Positions 51,089 to 62,761 of a stretch of 64,000 nucleotides of DNA are shown here, one piece after another. The DNA comes from Leeuwenhoekiella polynyae (GTDB lineage: Bacteria; Bacteroidota; Bacteroidia; Flavobacteriales; Flavobacteriaceae). The DNA is taken from positions 1 through 64,000 of the forward strand of contig NZ_QOVK01000013.1 in assembly GCF_004104075.1 (NCBI RefSeq), written 5' to 3'. The notes below the pieces were generated by a model, which had not been told where the DNA came from, did not search any database, and saw only the letters and a program-made list of their open reading frames with translations. The position numbers and the translations under genes were made by a program. Every line of letters starts with the position of its first letter. The first letter of the stretch is position 1.

Positions 51089-53557
51089 ATGACAAAAAAA
51101 CAACTCCATACTCTCGCAAAGTCCTGGTTTAAAAATCAGGGATGGAAACCTTTTGCGTTTCAGGAAGAGACCTGGGAGGCATTTTTGGATGGCAAAAACG
51201 GGTTGCTCAATGCACCTACCGGGAGCGGAAAAACCTATGCACTTTGGGTGGCGTTCGTACTCGATTACATCAAAAATAACCCGAATTATAAAACGAAGCA
51301 CAAAGCCGGATTAAAAGCTATTTGGATTACACCGCTGCGTGCACTTTCGGTGGAAATTGCGCAGGCGGCACAGCGCTTTGCAGATGGTTTGGAAACCCAA
51401 CTAACGGTTGGGATTCGCACAGGAGATACACCGCAGGCTGAACGGGCCAAGCAAAAACGCAAAATGCCCGATTTGCTCATCACCACACCTGAAAGTCTGC
51501 AGTTGCTATTAACCGCAAAAGGCTATGAGAAGGTTTTTAAAGACTGTACTGCTATTGTTATTGACGAATGGCACGAATTGCTGGGCAGTAAACGAGGTGT
51601 GCAAACCGAACTCGGACTTTCAAGGCTTAAAGCCATCGCTCCAAAATTACGCATCTGGGGAATTTCGGCGACCATTGGCAATCTGGATCAGGCGCGGGAG
51701 GTACTTTTAGGACCCAATTCTCAAGCTTTTAAAAATTCGATTTTAGTCAAAGCCAATTTGGGAAAAACCTACAAAGTAGAAAGCATCATCCCCGAAACGA
51801 TGGAGAAATTCCCGTGGCGGGGTCATATGGGCTTGCATTTACTGGAAGAAGTCGTGCCTATCATCAACAACAGCAAAACCACTCTGCTGTTTACCAATAC
51901 CCGCGCGCAGTGCGAACTCTGGTTTCAAAAGATGATGAATAAGCATCCCGAGTTTGCCGGTGAGATGGCGATGCACCATGGCAGCATCAATAAAGAAACC
52001 CGCCTTTGGGTGGAGCAAGCGATCCGTAATGAAAGCCTAAAAGCGGTGATTTGCACCTCAAGTCTTGATCTTGGGGTTGATTTTGCTCCGGTTGAAAGCA
52101 TTATTCAAATTGGCGGCCCCAAAGGTGTTGCCCGCTTTCTGCAACGAGCTGGGCGTAGCGGTCACCAGCCCGGTAAAGAAAGTGTGATTTACTTTTTACC
52201 CACACATGCCATCGAACTCATTGAAGCTTCGGCGTTGGGCAAAGCGGCCATCAATCAGGTGGTGGAAGACCGTATTCCCTATTTACTGAGTTTTGATGTG
52301 TTGATTCAGTATTTAACAACGCTGGCGGTTGCAGACGGTTTTTACCCGGCTGAAATCTGGAAAGAGGTGAAGCAAACCTTTTGTTTTCAGGCAATGACCG
52401 AAGACCAATGGCGGTGGATTCTCAATTTTATTACCAAGGGCAGTCAATCGCTGCAGGCTTACGACGAGTATAAAAAAATAGAGATTGAGGAGGACGGCAC
52501 GTTTAAAGTACATAGCAAAGCCGTTGCGATGCGACACCGGCTTCAGATTGGGACCATTGTTGGCGACGCGGCGCTTCAGGTTAAATATTTGAAAGGCGGC
52601 TATATTGGTACCGTTGAAGAATGGTTTATCTCCAAGCTTTCGCCCGGTGATGTGTTTACTTTTGCCGGAAAAAATCTGGAGCTCTACCGCATTAAAGGCA
52701 TGCAGGTTCTGGTTAAAAAAGCGAAAACCAAAAAACAGGCACGCGTTGTGAGTTGGATGGGTGGCAGACTGACGCTTTCCGCACAAATGAGTGAATTGCT
52801 GCGTGAAGAATTGTATTCGGCAAACTTGCCTTTGGAGCAACAAACCCGCGAGCTTCAGGCTTTGAAAGATATTTTTGACCGGCAGCGCCTGGAATCTATC
52901 GTTCCCAATAACGACCAGTTCCTGATCGAAACCTTTAAAAGTCGGGAAGGCTATCATCATATTTTTTATCCGTTTGAAGGACGCTTTGTTCACGAAGCGC
53001 TGGGCAGTTTGCTGGCTTACCGCATCAGTTTGCTTTCCCCCATAACCTTCAGCATTGCTTTTAACGATTACGGATTCGAAATTCTTTCCGACCAAAAAAT
53101 TGATATGCAGCAGGTGCTGGATAACGACTTATTTACTTCGGCCTATTTATTTGAAGACTTGCAACGAAGTCTCAACAGTACCGAAATGGCCCGAAGGAAA
53201 TTCCGGGATATTGCAGTAATCAGCGGGATGGTCTTTACCGGTTTCCCGGGGAAAATCGTCAAAAACAAACACCTGCAAAGTAACTCCCAATTGCTATTTG
53301 AAGTTTTTCGGGATTATGAAGCTGAAAACCTTTTATTTCAACAGGCATATCGGGAGACTTTTGAACATCAGCTTGAGGAGGGCCGTTTGCGTATCGCTCT
53401 GGAGCGTATTGAAAAACAAGAAATCATTGTCAAAAACTGTGAGAAAGCCACTCCGTTTTCATTCCCGATTATTACCGACAGGCTTCGGGAGAAACTCAGT
53501 AGTGAAAAGCTGGAAGACCGCATTAAAAATATGCTGAAGTATCTTGATAAAATTTAG
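51089..53557 (+). CDS. ligase-associated DEXH-box DNA helicase (Lhr-like)
   Basis: An 822-residue superfamily 2 helicase. Walker A APTGSGKTYALW is near residue 38, DEWHELLGSKRG (DExH) near 162, SAT-like GISATIGN near 193 and motif VI LQRAGRSGHQPGKES near 353. The winged-helix and C-terminal domains of Lhr-core helicases follow. It is the helicase of the ligase-associated damage response set. It is separated from the ligase by the DUF559 cassette. Confidence 0.92.
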   Translation: MTKKQLHTLAKSWFKNQGWKPFAFQEETWEAFLDGKNGLLNAPTGSGKTYALWVAFVLDYIKNNPNYKTKHKAGLKAIWITPLRALSVEIAQAAQRFADGLETQLTVGIRTGDTPQAERAKQKRKMPDLLITTPESLQLLLTAKGYEKVFKDCTAIVIDEWHELLGSKRGVQTELGLSRLKAIAPKLRIWGISATIGNLDQAREVLLGPNSQAFKNSILVKANLGKTYKVESIIPETMEKFPWRGHMGLHLLEEVVPIINNSKTTLLFTNTRAQCELWFQKMMNKHPEFAGEMAMHHGSINKETRLWVEQAIRNESLKAVICTSSLDLGVDFAPVESIIQIGGPKGVARFLQRAGRSGHQPGKESVIYFLPTHAIELIEASALGKAAINQVVEDRIPYLLSFDVLIQYLTTLAVADGFYPAEIWKEVKQTFCFQAMTEDQWRWILNFITKGSQSLQAYDEYKKIEIEEDGTFKVHSKAVAMRHRLQIGTIVGDAALQVKYLKGGYIGTVEEWFISKLSPGDVFTFAGKNLELYRIKGMQVLVKKAKTKKQARVVSWMGGRLTLSAQMSELLREELYSANLPLEQQTRELQALKDIFDRQRLESIVPNNDQFLIETFKSREGYHHIFYPFEGRFVHEALGSLLAYRISLLSPITFSIAFNDYGFEILSDQKIDMQQVLDNDLFTSAYLFEDLQRSLNSTEMARRKFRDIAVISGMVFTGFPGKIVKNKHLQSNSQLLFEVFRDYEAENLLFQQAYRETFEHQLEEGRLRIALERIEKQEIIVKNCEKATPFSFPIITDRLREKLSSEKLEDRIKNMLKYLDKI

Positions 53558-54621
53558 TCTTCTACTTTAAGAGCTTCTGCAATGCCACCTTTTAAACTAT
53601 ATCTTTTTTGTTCTGAAAATAAATCTTGAAGTTGATTGACAACCCTGGCACTTCGCTTTCCGGATGCACAATAAAACACCACCGCATCAAATTCAGCAAT
53701 TTGATGCGGTTTCTTTAGCAATTGATCTAAAGGAATATGCAACCCGCCAATATTTGATGTTTCGCGCTCCGGTTTACTCCTAATATCAATCAACGTATAC
53801 GTATTTTTATTTTTTTTAAAATCCCTATAATCCATCTCGTTAGCAGAATGTATTGAACAGCTTAAATCCAGTTCGATCAATTCAGAGATTTCTATTGATT
53901 CATTTTTGTTAAATGGAAGTAGCATTTGAGAAGCTTCAAGACTGTTATAAATCAAAAGTTTTCCGGAGAGAATATTTCCCAAATCCAAGATAATTTTAAC
54001 CACTTCATTTGCCTGAAACATTCCAATGATTCCGGGTAAAATACCCAAAACCCCCACTTCACTGCACGTAGGCATATCTGCTTCGGCAACAGGCTCTGGA
54101 TACAAACAACGATAGGTCGGTCCGTTTTTATAATTAAATACCGATACTTGTCCTTCAAACTTAAAAATAGAGCCGAAAACCAGAGGTTTCCCGGTCAAAA
54201 CAGCAGCATCATTGGCCAAATATTTGGTGCTAAAACTATCGCTTCCTTCTACGATAACATCGTATTTTTTAAATAAATTAGGGGCATTCGCAACTGATAA
54301 ACGTTCACTATAGATTTGAATTTTTATGGAAGAATTTAATGCATTCAGAACTTCCTGAGCAGCTTCAACTTTAGGCATCCCCACGTGAGATTCTTTAAAC
54401 AAAATCTGTCGTTGCAAATTGCTCAAAGCCACCGTATCGTCATCTATTATGCCAAGCTCTCCAATTCCGGCAGCCGCTAAATATTGAAGAATGGGACATC
54501 CCAAACCACCGCAACCAATAACCAAAACACGCGCTTTTTTTAGCTTTTGCTGGCCTTCAACACCTACTTCACTAAGCAAGGTGTGCCTCGAGTAACGCTC
54601 TTTTTCTATAGTTGTAAACAT
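53554..54621 (-). CDS. thiF: ThiF/MoeB-type adenylyltransferase with rhodanese domain
   Basis: A 355-residue E1-like enzyme that adenylates the ThiS C-terminus. The ATP motif GCGGLGCPILQYLAAAGIG is near residue 36 and the catalytic Cys region MPTCSEVGVLGILPG near 184. A C-terminal rhodanese domain carries an active Cys in VVFYCASGKRS near 323. The second CxxC zinc pair usual in E. coli ThiF is not evident. The fusion fits sulfur transfer to ThiS. It closes the thi operon and slightly overlaps the convergent helicase end. Confidence 0.88.
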   Translation of the reverse strand: MFTTIEKERYSRHTLLSEVGVEGQQKLKKARVLVIGCGGLGCPILQYLAAAGIGELGIIDDDTVALSNLQRQILFKESHVGMPKVEAAQEVLNALNSSIKIQIYSERLSVANAPNLFKKYDVIVEGSDSFSTKYLANDAAVLTGKPLVFGSIFKFEGQVSVFNYKNGPTYRCLYPEPVAEADMPTCSEVGVLGILPGIIGMFQANEVVKIILDLGNILSGKLLIYNSLEASQMLLPFNKNESIEISELIELDLSCSIHSANEMDYRDFKKNKNTYTLIDIRSKPERETSNIGGLHIPLDQLLKKPHQIAEFDAVVFYCASGKRSARVVNQLQDLFSEQKRYSLKGGIAEALKVED

Positions 54622-54624
54622 CGC

Positions 54625-55734
54625 TTACCAATTTTGATCCCAATCTTTCCAGATCGGTTCCAGATTGCTTTCTTGCAGCATACGCGCAATGGTTTCTGTA
54701 CTGCGCTCATCAGAAATCTCAAATTGCTCCAGAGATTGAGGCTCTACTACATATCCACCGGGATTGGTTTTTGATTCAGCACTCATCGATGTGATTCCCA
54801 AATGCACAATATGGTTTCTAAAATTTTCTTCTTCACGCGTAGAAATAGACAGTTCTACATCTTCATCAAGCATACGATAGGCGCAAATAAGCTGTAACAA
54901 ATCTGCATCTTCCATTGCCACTTTGGGTTCTAAACCACCACTAAAAGGTCTCAATCTGGGAAACGAAATGGAATACTTTGTTTTCCAATAGGTCTTCTGA
55001 AGGTATTTCAAATGCAAGGCTGTAAAAAAACTGTCTGCACGCCAGTCTTCTAAGCCGAACAAAGCCCCAATTCCTATTTTGTGGATTCCGGCTTTGCCGA
55101 GACGATCTGGAGTTTCCAGACGATAATCAAAATTTGATTTTTTCCCCTTAGGATGATGCGATTTATACGTTGCTTCGTGATAGGTTTCCTGATAGACTAA
55201 AACCGCATAGAGCCCTTCTTTGATCAAGAGTTCATATTCGTCTTGATCCAAAGGCTGTACTTCAATAGAGATATTTGCAAAATGAGGTTTTAATAACCGG
55301 ATTGCATTTACAAAATAATCTACACCAACCGTTTTATTAGCTTCTCCCGTGACCAATAAAATATGCTGAAAGCCCTTATCTTTTAAAAACTGTGCTTCCT
55401 TCAAAATTTCAGCATCTGTAAGCGTTCTCCGCGGAATTTTATTCGTCAAACTGAAACCACAATAGGTGCAAATATTTTGGCACTCATTACTCAAGTACAT
55501 CGGTGCAAACATCTGCATGGTATTGCCAAAACGCTTTTTGGTAATCGCTTTACTTTTTGCTGCCATTTGCTCCAAATACGGTTTGGCAGAAGGTGAAATC
55601 AAGGCTTTAAAATCTTCAAGCGTGGGCTTCGGGCTAGCAATCGCATGCTCTACCTCTCGTTCTGTTTTTAAAAAAATAGAATCAAGAACCTCATCCCAAT
55701 TGTAGCTATTTAAATGTGCTTTAAAATTATTCAT
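54625..55734 (-). CDS. thiH: 2-iminoacetate synthase ThiH (radical SAM)
   Basis: A 369-residue radical SAM enzyme cleaving tyrosine to dehydroglycine for the thiazole ring. The Fe-S motif [10 protein letters not shown] (CxxxCxxC) is near residue 84. The conserved [15 protein letters not shown] segment follows near 235. It lies between thiG and thiF and overlaps the former by 8 bases. Confidence 0.95.
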   Translation of the reverse strand: MNNFKAHLNSYNWDEVLDSIFLKTEREVEHAIASPKPTLEDFKALISPSAKPYLEQMAAKSKAITKKRFGNTMQMFAPMYLSNECQNICTYCGFSLTNKIPRRTLTDAEILKEAQFLKDKGFQHILLVTGEANKTVGVDYFVNAIRLLKPHFANISIEVQPLDQDEYELLIKEGLYAVLVYQETYHEATYKSHHPKGKKSNFDYRLETPDRLGKAGIHKIGIGALFGLEDWRADSFFTALHLKYLQKTYWKTKYSISFPRLRPFSGGLEPKVAMEDADLLQLICAYRMLDEDVELSISTREEENFRNHIVHLGITSMSAESKTNPGGYVVEPQSLEQFEISDERSTETIARMLQESNLEPIWKDWDQNW

Positions 55735-56497
55735 ACAAAAACCGGGTTAATGGGCTGCTGGCTTGGGCTTGAGTCGCTCGTGGAGCAAGGCGCGCTTCAA
55801 AAGCCATGCGCCCAGCTTCAACAGCAAGTTTAAATGCTTTTGCAATGCTAACGGGATTTGGCGAAACGGCAATCGCTGTATTTACCAAAACAGCATCCGC
55901 TCCTAATTCCATAGCATCTGCGGCGTGTGAAGGCCTACCAATACCGGCATCAACAATCACAGGCACATTGCTTTGTTCTATAATAATCTCCAGAAAATTA
56001 CGTGTTTTGAGTCCGTTATTACTGCCGATAGGCGAACCCAAAGGCATCACACATTGGGCACCAACTTCCTCAAGTCGCTTGCACAATACCGGATCAGCCT
56101 GAATATAAGGCATCACCACAAAGCCAAGTTTCACTAATTCTTCACACGCTTTCAAGGTCTCTACAGGGTCGGGCAGTAAATATTTAGGATCTGGATGAAT
56201 CTCCACTTTTACCCAGTTGGTTTCTAAAGCTTCACGCGCCATTTGAGCCGCAAACACCGCCTCTTTAGCGGTGCGGACTCCGGATGTGTTAGGTAGTAAA
56301 CTCAGGGATTCATGTGTCAGACTGCTGAGCAAGGCGTCCTTCTGATTACCAACCTCCACACGCTTTAAAGCAACAGTTACCAGTTCGCTTTCTGAAGCGA
56401 GAATAGCATCCCTCATTGTTTCAGAATTACTGAATTTCCCGGTCCCTGTAAACAACCTCGAGTTAAAGGTTTTGTCTGCTATTTTTAATTGTTCCAT
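55727..56497 (-). CDS. thiG: thiazole synthase ThiG
   Basis: About 256 residues from the chosen Met ([24 protein letters not shown]), placed 14 bases after the thiE stop. A longer frame of 15 more codons would overlap thiE. The active-site Lys is in ALKRVEVGN, and the phosphate-binding glycine segment [33 protein letters not shown] follows. The enzyme forms thiazole phosphate from DXP, dehydroglycine and ThiS-thiocarboxylate. Confidence 0.96.
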   Translation of the reverse strand: MEQLKIADKTFNSRLFTGTGKFSNSETMRDAILASESELVTVALKRVEVGNQKDALLSSLTHESLSLLPNTSGVRTAKEAVFAAQMAREALETNWVKVEIHPDPKYLLPDPVETLKACEELVKLGFVVMPYIQADPVLCKRLEEVGAQCVMPLGSPIGSNNGLKTRNFLEIIIEQSNVPVIVDAGIGRPSHAADAMELGADAVLVNTAIAVSPNPVSIAKAFKLAVEAGRMAFEARLAPRATQAQASSPLTRFLYE

Positions 56498-56510
56498 TTT
56501 TAGTAGTCTT

Positions 56511-57176
56511 TTAATTTGACCAAAGCTTGCTGGCCTTTTCAATAATTTCTTTTTGATTTAAGGATTGCGTCAATAAACCCGAAACAGCGATGCCGTATAA
56601 TCCGATTTGTTGCAAAGGCTGAAAATCTGCTTCGGTTATTCCGCCTATGGCAATAATTGGTGTGTTTATATTATCTGCGGAAAACTTCTGAGTCAAATTT
56701 GTGTATCCTTCAAAACCTAAAACCGGACTTAGCTTTTTTTTAGTGGAAGTAAAACGCAACGGGCCCATACCTAAATAATTTACCCCATTTTTTATATGAT
56801 TAAGAGCTTGCTCAAACGTATTGGCCGTTCCTCCAATTATTTTCTCTGACCCCAGAATTTTACGCGCATGAGCAGTAGATAGATCTTCCTGTCCCAGATG
56901 CACGCCACAAGCATCTACTTCTTGCGCTACACTAACATTGTCGTTTATTATTAGAGTTGTACGAAAAGCATCGCATAAAGCTTTTGCCTGGTGAGCGGTT
57001 TCCAACGCCACTTCATAATTGGTATTTTTCATACGCAACTGCACCCAGGAGCATCCTGCTTGCAACACTCGTTCAATATTTTCTAAATGAGCCTTTTGAT
57101 CTATTCCCTGAGAAATATAATGCAGGTGAGCGATCGCTTTATTTTCAAGAACCTGTGCACTTATAGCTTTTTTCAT
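56511..57176 (-). CDS. thiE: thiamine phosphate synthase ThiE
   Basis: A 221-residue TIM barrel coupling HMP-pyrophosphate and thiazole phosphate. Conserved segments are WVQLRMKN near residue 44, [25 protein letters not shown] near 76-100 and [12 protein letters not shown] near 175. The C-terminal part is complete. It overlaps the upstream paralog by 32 bases. Confidence 0.93.
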   Translation of the reverse strand: MKKAISAQVLENKAIAHLHYISQGIDQKAHLENIERVLQAGCSWVQLRMKNTNYEVALETAHQAKALCDAFRTTLIINDNVSVAQEVDACGVHLGQEDLSTAHARKILGSEKIIGGTANTFEQALNHIKNGVNYLGMGPLRFTSTKKKLSPVLGFEGYTNLTQKFSADNINTPIIAIGGITEADFQPLQQIGLYGIAVSGLLTQSLNQKEIIEKASKLWSN

Positions 57177-57756
57177 ATGCGTTTTTAATTTTTAAAAAGG
57201 AATTAAACGGATTTGCTGCGAGCCAGACAGCTCCTAAAACTGCAACTCCATCAAAACCTTTCTGCTTTGCCAGATTTATAGTTTCTGAAGTTATTCCGCC
57301 CAGTGCAATCACTTGCTTATCAAAATCAAGTACTTCAAAAGATTTTCCGGTATATCCTTTTTTTGAAATGGACGTAAACACGGGACTCAAAAAATAGTAA
57401 TCATATAAAGCAGCTTGTTCTCTCAGGGTTTCTAAATCATGGAAACCGGTACTTATTTTTGAACCGCTCTTTTGTAATTTCAGTAAATGCTCTTTAAAAA
57501 TAGTCCCTTCTGATTTTCGATCTTTTTCCTTAAAATGAACTCCTAAACAATCTAAATCAACCGCCAAATCGTGATGTTGATGTAACATCATTTTTTGGCG
57601 ATATACAGTATTAAATTCCTCAAGCCACATTTGCATTTGCTTTCTGGATGCTTTGGGTTTCCTTACGTGCAAAAACTCCAATCCAGAGTCTATGATTTGC
57701 TTTATTGAAGAAATTTCATTCTTCTGAAAATCTTCTGAAGTAATTACGACAAGCAT
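57145..57756 (-). CDS. second ThiE/TenI-like protein
   Basis: A 203-residue ThiE/TenI-superfamily protein. It keeps FLHVRKPKASRKQM near residue 29, DCLGVHFKE near 69 and IALGGITSE near 150, but the phosphate-binding segments are less complete than in the neighbouring ThiE. TenI-like members isomerise thiazole phosphate tautomers rather than join them, so that role is likely. It lies between thiC and thiE. Confidence 0.8.
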   Translation of the reverse strand: MLVVITSEDFQKNEISSIKQIIDSGLEFLHVRKPKASRKQMQMWLEEFNTVYRQKMMLHQHHDLAVDLDCLGVHFKEKDRKSEGTIFKEHLLKLQKSGSKISTGFHDLETLREQAALYDYYFLSPVFTSISKKGYTGKSFEVLDFDKQVIALGGITSETINLAKQKGFDGVAVLGAVWLAANPFNSFLKIKNAYEKSYKCTGS

Positions 57757-57767
57757 AAACTGAGTGA

Positions 57768-59666
<1,899 letters not shown>

Positions 59667-59870
59667 CTACCCTCCCTGAGTTGCCTGAATAACAAGCACC
59701 TGAGCATTCTGCTGTAAGACATAGGTTTCCCAGTCGCGTCTTGAGACAATGGCATTATCAACAGCCACAGCAATTCCTTTTTTAGGAAAATTGAGATGTT
59801 TTAATGCAGCTTCAAGAGCAATTTCTTTAGGAAAGGAATACGGGTGATTGTTGATGTTTACAGTGATCAT
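59667..59870 (-). CDS. thiS: sulfur carrier protein ThiS
   Basis: A 67-residue ubiquitin-like carrier ending in GG (VIQATQGG), the residue pair adenylated by ThiF and loaded with sulfur. It is the first gene of the thi operon, with the riboswitch about 100 bases upstream. Confidence 0.95.
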   Translation of the reverse strand: MITVNINNHPYSFPKEIALEAALKHLNFPKKGIAVAVDNAIVSRRDWETYVLQQNAQVLVIQATQGG

Positions 59871-59971
59871 AAGATAGTTTTTACTGTAAACTGAAGGAGG
59901 CTTGAAACCTCGAATTCACCTTATAAAACTTCCTGAACAGAATTTTTTTATAAGATGAAATGTTTTTCACT

Positions 59972-60048
59972 TTTCCCTTCGCTGGTACTAACCAGATCAG
60001 GTTCAAAGGGTACTATCTCAGCCGATATACGTATCAGCGCCCCTAAAG
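59972..60048 (-). promoter_or_regulatory. TPP riboswitch (THI element) of thi operon
   Basis: On the minus strand the THI core reads GGGGCGCT, then GGCTGAGATAGTACCCTTTGAACCTGATCTGGTTAGTACCAGCGAAGGGAA, including the universally conserved CTGAGA and ACCTGATCTGG segments. Binding of thiamine pyrophosphate would lower thi expression. Downstream, CATCTTATAAAA can pair with TTTTATAAGGTG (59912-59960), a possible expression-platform stem. A TAGCTTTA box lies upstream. Confidence 0.95.
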
Positions 60049-60259
60049 TTTACTACGTAAAGCTATAAATAAATAACTGAATTTTTAAAGTCTATCTGTT
60101 TAATTTTAAAAACATATGATCTGTACTTAACAGATTTTAGCCTTTCCTTAAGGACAAAATAACAGGATTCATAGGGATATAAGTCTTATGCTTACTTAAC
60201 TTGTGAACATCAAAGAATACTAATCATTCTGCTTTGCGGAAGACCAAAAAATAAAAAAT

Positions 60260-60667
60260 ATGAAAAGTGTACAGCCTTATTTAACCTTTAGAGGAAATTG
60301 TCAAGAAGCTTTAAATTTCTATCAAAACTGTTTTGGTGGAGAAATTAAAAATAAGGACACCTACGAAGGAAAAGACATAGATATTCCCGGGAATTATCGT
60401 AACAAATTGCAACATGCAGAATTGAAAGGCAAAGGCATTCATATTATGGCCTATGATGCTTCGCCAGATACACCGCTTACTGAAGGAAACCAAGTACAGC
60501 TAAGCGTTGATTTAGAAAGCAAAGAAGAAACCGACGAATTGTTTGAAAAACTTTCCGCTGGTGGACAAGTTGTAACTCAATTACAAGAAACTAGCTGGAA
60601 GGCATATTACGGCCGTTTACGCGATCAATATGGCGTGACTTGGATGCTTAATTATCAAATGGACTAA
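60260..60667 (+). CDS. PhnB-like VOC-family protein
   Basis: A 135-residue glyoxalase-fold protein of the PhnB/YjdN group (VQPYLTFRGNCQEALNFYQNCFGGEI... at the start, YGRLRDQYGVTWMLNY at the end). It is a dimeric VOC protein with no proven substrate in this group. It is transcribed from its own region upstream of the perfect palindrome at 60673-60736. Confidence 0.85.
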   Translation: MKSVQPYLTFRGNCQEALNFYQNCFGGEIKNKDTYEGKDIDIPGNYRNKLQHAELKGKGIHIMAYDASPDTPLTEGNQVQLSVDLESKEETDELFEKLSAGGQVVTQLQETSWKAYYGRLRDQYGVTWMLNYQMD

Positions 60668-60672
60668 ACGTC

Positions 60673-60736
60673 CGTTTATAAAAACAAAAAAAATCTGCTT
60701 CAGAAATGAAGCAGATTTTTTTTGTTTTTATAAACG
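60673..60736. terminator. perfect 30-bp inverted repeat, terminator-like
   Basis: Arms at 60673-60702 and 60707-60736 are exact complements around a GAAA loop. The inner part (AATCTGCTTCA/TGAAGCAGATT) flanked by A and T runs is a typical bidirectional terminator, but the perfect pairing extends to 30 bp including CGTTTATAAAAAC. It lies between two co-oriented genes. Confidence 0.8.
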
Positions 60737-60771
60737 CTGCTTTCTCTTCTAATAGCTGAAATTTGCAAAGA

Positions 60772-61407
60772 ATGACTCAAGAAATCTCTATACTAGGCAA
60801 TACCTTTACGCTACACCCTTCTGGTGGAATACTGTGGCACGAGAAGAAAATGCTGCTTATTGCTGATGTGCATCTGGGTAAGATTTCACATTTTAGAAAA
60901 CATGGCAGTGCTGTACCTTTAAAAGCTGTTTCTGCGAATTTTGACCAACTCAGTAGAGTTGCAGATTACTATCAGGCGCAATCTATTTGTTTTCTAGGTG
61001 ATCTTTTTCACAGTAGCCTCAACACTGAATGGAAGCTTTTTGAAAAGTGGGTACAATCTCGTGAGGAACAAATTTTGCTTATCGCCGGAAATCACGACAT
61101 TATTTCGCCTTTAAAATATGACTCGCTTAAGATAAGTACTTACAGTGAATTTCAATCCAAAGGTTTTCTACTTACACATCATCCAGAAGAACGAGAAGGT
61201 TTTTTCAATTTTTGCGGACATATACATCCGGGTTTTCGTCTGGGCGGAATTGGGAGACAAGTACTGAAACTTTCGTGTTTCTTTAAGACTGAAAACCAAT
61301 TGATCTTACCGGCTTTTGGTACATTTACAGGGAATTATTACCTGGAACCTAAATCAGGCGATCAGGTATTTGCCGTGACTAAAAATGAGGTGATACAGGT
61401 GTGTTAG
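60772..61407 (+). CDS. pdeM: ligase-associated DNA damage response endonuclease PdeM
   Basis: About 212 residues from ATG (MTQEISILGN), with an upstream TTG also in frame. Metallophosphoesterase motifs are visible: IADVHLGKISHFRKHG near residue 30, GDLFHS near 76, GNHD near 105 and FCGHIHPG near 146. This is the fourth member of the repair set that includes the MBL exonuclease, ligase and helicase at 47.7-53.6 kb. The thi operon separates them here. Confidence 0.88.
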   Translation: MTQEISILGNTFTLHPSGGILWHEKKMLLIADVHLGKISHFRKHGSAVPLKAVSANFDQLSRVADYYQAQSICFLGDLFHSSLNTEWKLFEKWVQSREEQILLIAGNHDIISPLKYDSLKISTYSEFQSKGFLLTHHPEEREGFFNFCGHIHPGFRLGGIGRQVLKLSCFFKTENQLILPAFGTFTGNYYLEPKSGDQVFAVTKNEVIQVC

Positions 61408-61418
61408 AGCCCAATACC

Positions 61419-61502
61419 TATGTCACATTGAGCCTGTTGAAATGCTGCCGAAGTTTGAATGTTTCTAATTACCAAATAGTCTTCGACAAGCTCAGACTGA
61501 CA
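61419..61502. repeat. scattered intergenic repeat upstream of TspO-like gene
   Basis: CACATTGAGCCTGTTGAAATGC and CTTCGACAAGCTCAGACTGACA occur in this spacer. These sequences belong to a repeat type common between genes in Flavobacteriia, in inverted relation to one another (TTGAGCCTGTTGAA and TTCGACAAGCTCA). No gene is present. Confidence 0.55.
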
Positions 61503-61512
61503 ATAAAAAAAT

Positions 61513-62313
61513 ATGAAAAAGAAACTCGCAATATTCAATTTGCTTTCTGTTATTCTGGTTTTAGCCGTTAACGGACTTTCCCAAGCGCAACGCTGGAATG
61601 ACACCACAATCGGTGAAATGAGCGCTCGCTATGACAATTTGTTTACTCCTGCGGGGTACGCTTTTTCGATCTGGGGATTTATTTTTTTAGGACTGATTGG
61701 CTATGCGATTTTTGGAATTCGCAGGGCATACTTCAGTACTAAGAAGACGCCACATATTGAACAAACCGGTTATTGGTTTGCAATTGCAAATGTGCTCAAT
61801 GCTGCCTGGGTTGCCGCTTTTACCTACGACTATGTGTGGCTTTCGGTCTTGATCATGTTGGGATTGTTGGTTTCGCTCTTAAAAATCATTCTTAAAACCA
61901 ATATGGAACGTTGGGACGCCCCCATAGCCATAATCGCTTTTGTCTGGTGGCCTATCTGTTTTTACAGCGGGTGGATTGCCGTGGCGACTATCGCTAATAT
62001 TTCGGCATTTCTAGTCAGTATAGGGATCGAGTTTTCCCAACTCACCCAGATCGTAATTACAATGGTGATGATTACCATCGCGGTCTACCTCAACAATCTA
62101 ATGATCAACCTGCGCAATATGCGCGAATTTGCACTGGTAGGTGCCTGGGCGCTTTTTGCCATTTTTATCAGGCATAATGGTGAAATTGCTGCCATCGCCT
62201 ATTATGCGCTTGCCGGAGCTGTGGTTTTGACTGTGGCTGCAGGTTTACACGGGTATCGAAATAGAGAAACTAATCCTGTAAAAAAACTTCAGGAACGTTT
62301 TTTTAAGCATTAA
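61513..62313 (+). CDS. TspO/tryptophan-rich sensory protein-like membrane protein
   Basis: A 266-residue polytopic protein with about six to seven helices. The signature NLFTPAGYAFSIWGFIFLGL near residue 44 and Trp-rich helices match the bacterial relatives of TspO that are longer than the classic 160-residue form. Its ligand is unknown. It converges with the RES toxin gene, overlapping by 11 bases. Confidence 0.8.
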   Translation: MKKKLAIFNLLSVILVLAVNGLSQAQRWNDTTIGEMSARYDNLFTPAGYAFSIWGFIFLGLIGYAIFGIRRAYFSTKKTPHIEQTGYWFAIANVLNAAWVAAFTYDYVWLSVLIMLGLLVSLLKIILKTNMERWDAPIAIIAFVWWPICFYSGWIAVATIANISAFLVSIGIEFSQLTQIVITMVMITIAVYLNNLMINLRNMREFALVGAWALFAIFIRHNGEIAAIAYYALAGAVVLTVAAGLHGYRNRETNPVKKLQERFFKH

Positions 62314-62761
62314 TAGCGAAGGGAATCTCTTCTTCTGAGAGTACTTTAATTTTTTTTAGAAAGTCTGGATGAAAAGGATTAATCAAAACATTATACTCTT
62401 GTTCAAAATAATTCAAAGGTATTCTGGAAGAAGGCACTGCTAAAACCAACGATTCTTTTTTTAGTGCCCACCGGCTGCCCAGTTCCTGAGTGCTTCTTGG
62501 GTGCGGGCGATAATCCCAGTCTTTAGGCAGCCCTTTCAAATCTATCCGTTGCGGTTCTGCATCAAGTTCCAATACAGCGATTTTCCACCTAAAATCAGAA
62601 ACCGCAGCCCCACGAATGGAAAGGTGTTCAAGCATAGTCAATGAAACAGCACTGGCAGCGTAAATCACTGGGGTATATGCTTTATTCCATCTTGCACCGG
62701 CAAGGCCATAACCTAAGGCAGAGTAGCCTTCCCGATCTATATAGATTCTATAAACCTGCAT
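62303..62761 (-). CDS. RES-domain toxin
   Basis: About 152 residues from MQVYRIYIDREG, the ATG that overlaps the antitoxin stop (TAATG). RES toxins of this type (ParT, MbcT and Res) degrade NAD or ADP-ribosylate targets. Conserved features are YRIY at the start, GARWNKAYTPVIYAASAVSLTMLEHL (Arg, Tyr and Glu of the fold) and the PSSRIPLNYFEQEYNVLINP end. It forms a pair with the upstream antitoxin. Confidence 0.9.
   Translation of the reverse strand: MQVYRIYIDREGYSALGYGLAGARWNKAYTPVIYAASAVSLTMLEHLSIRGAAVSDFRWKIAVLELDAEPQRIDLKGLPKDWDYRPHPRSTQELGSRWALKKESLVLAVPSSRIPLNYFEQEYNVLINPFHPDFLKKIKVLSEEEIPFAINA

Noticed and set aside
52313-53095. 260-codon frame antisense to the helicase
   Set aside because: The plus-strand helicase has conserved motifs across this span; the antisense frame is a shadow.
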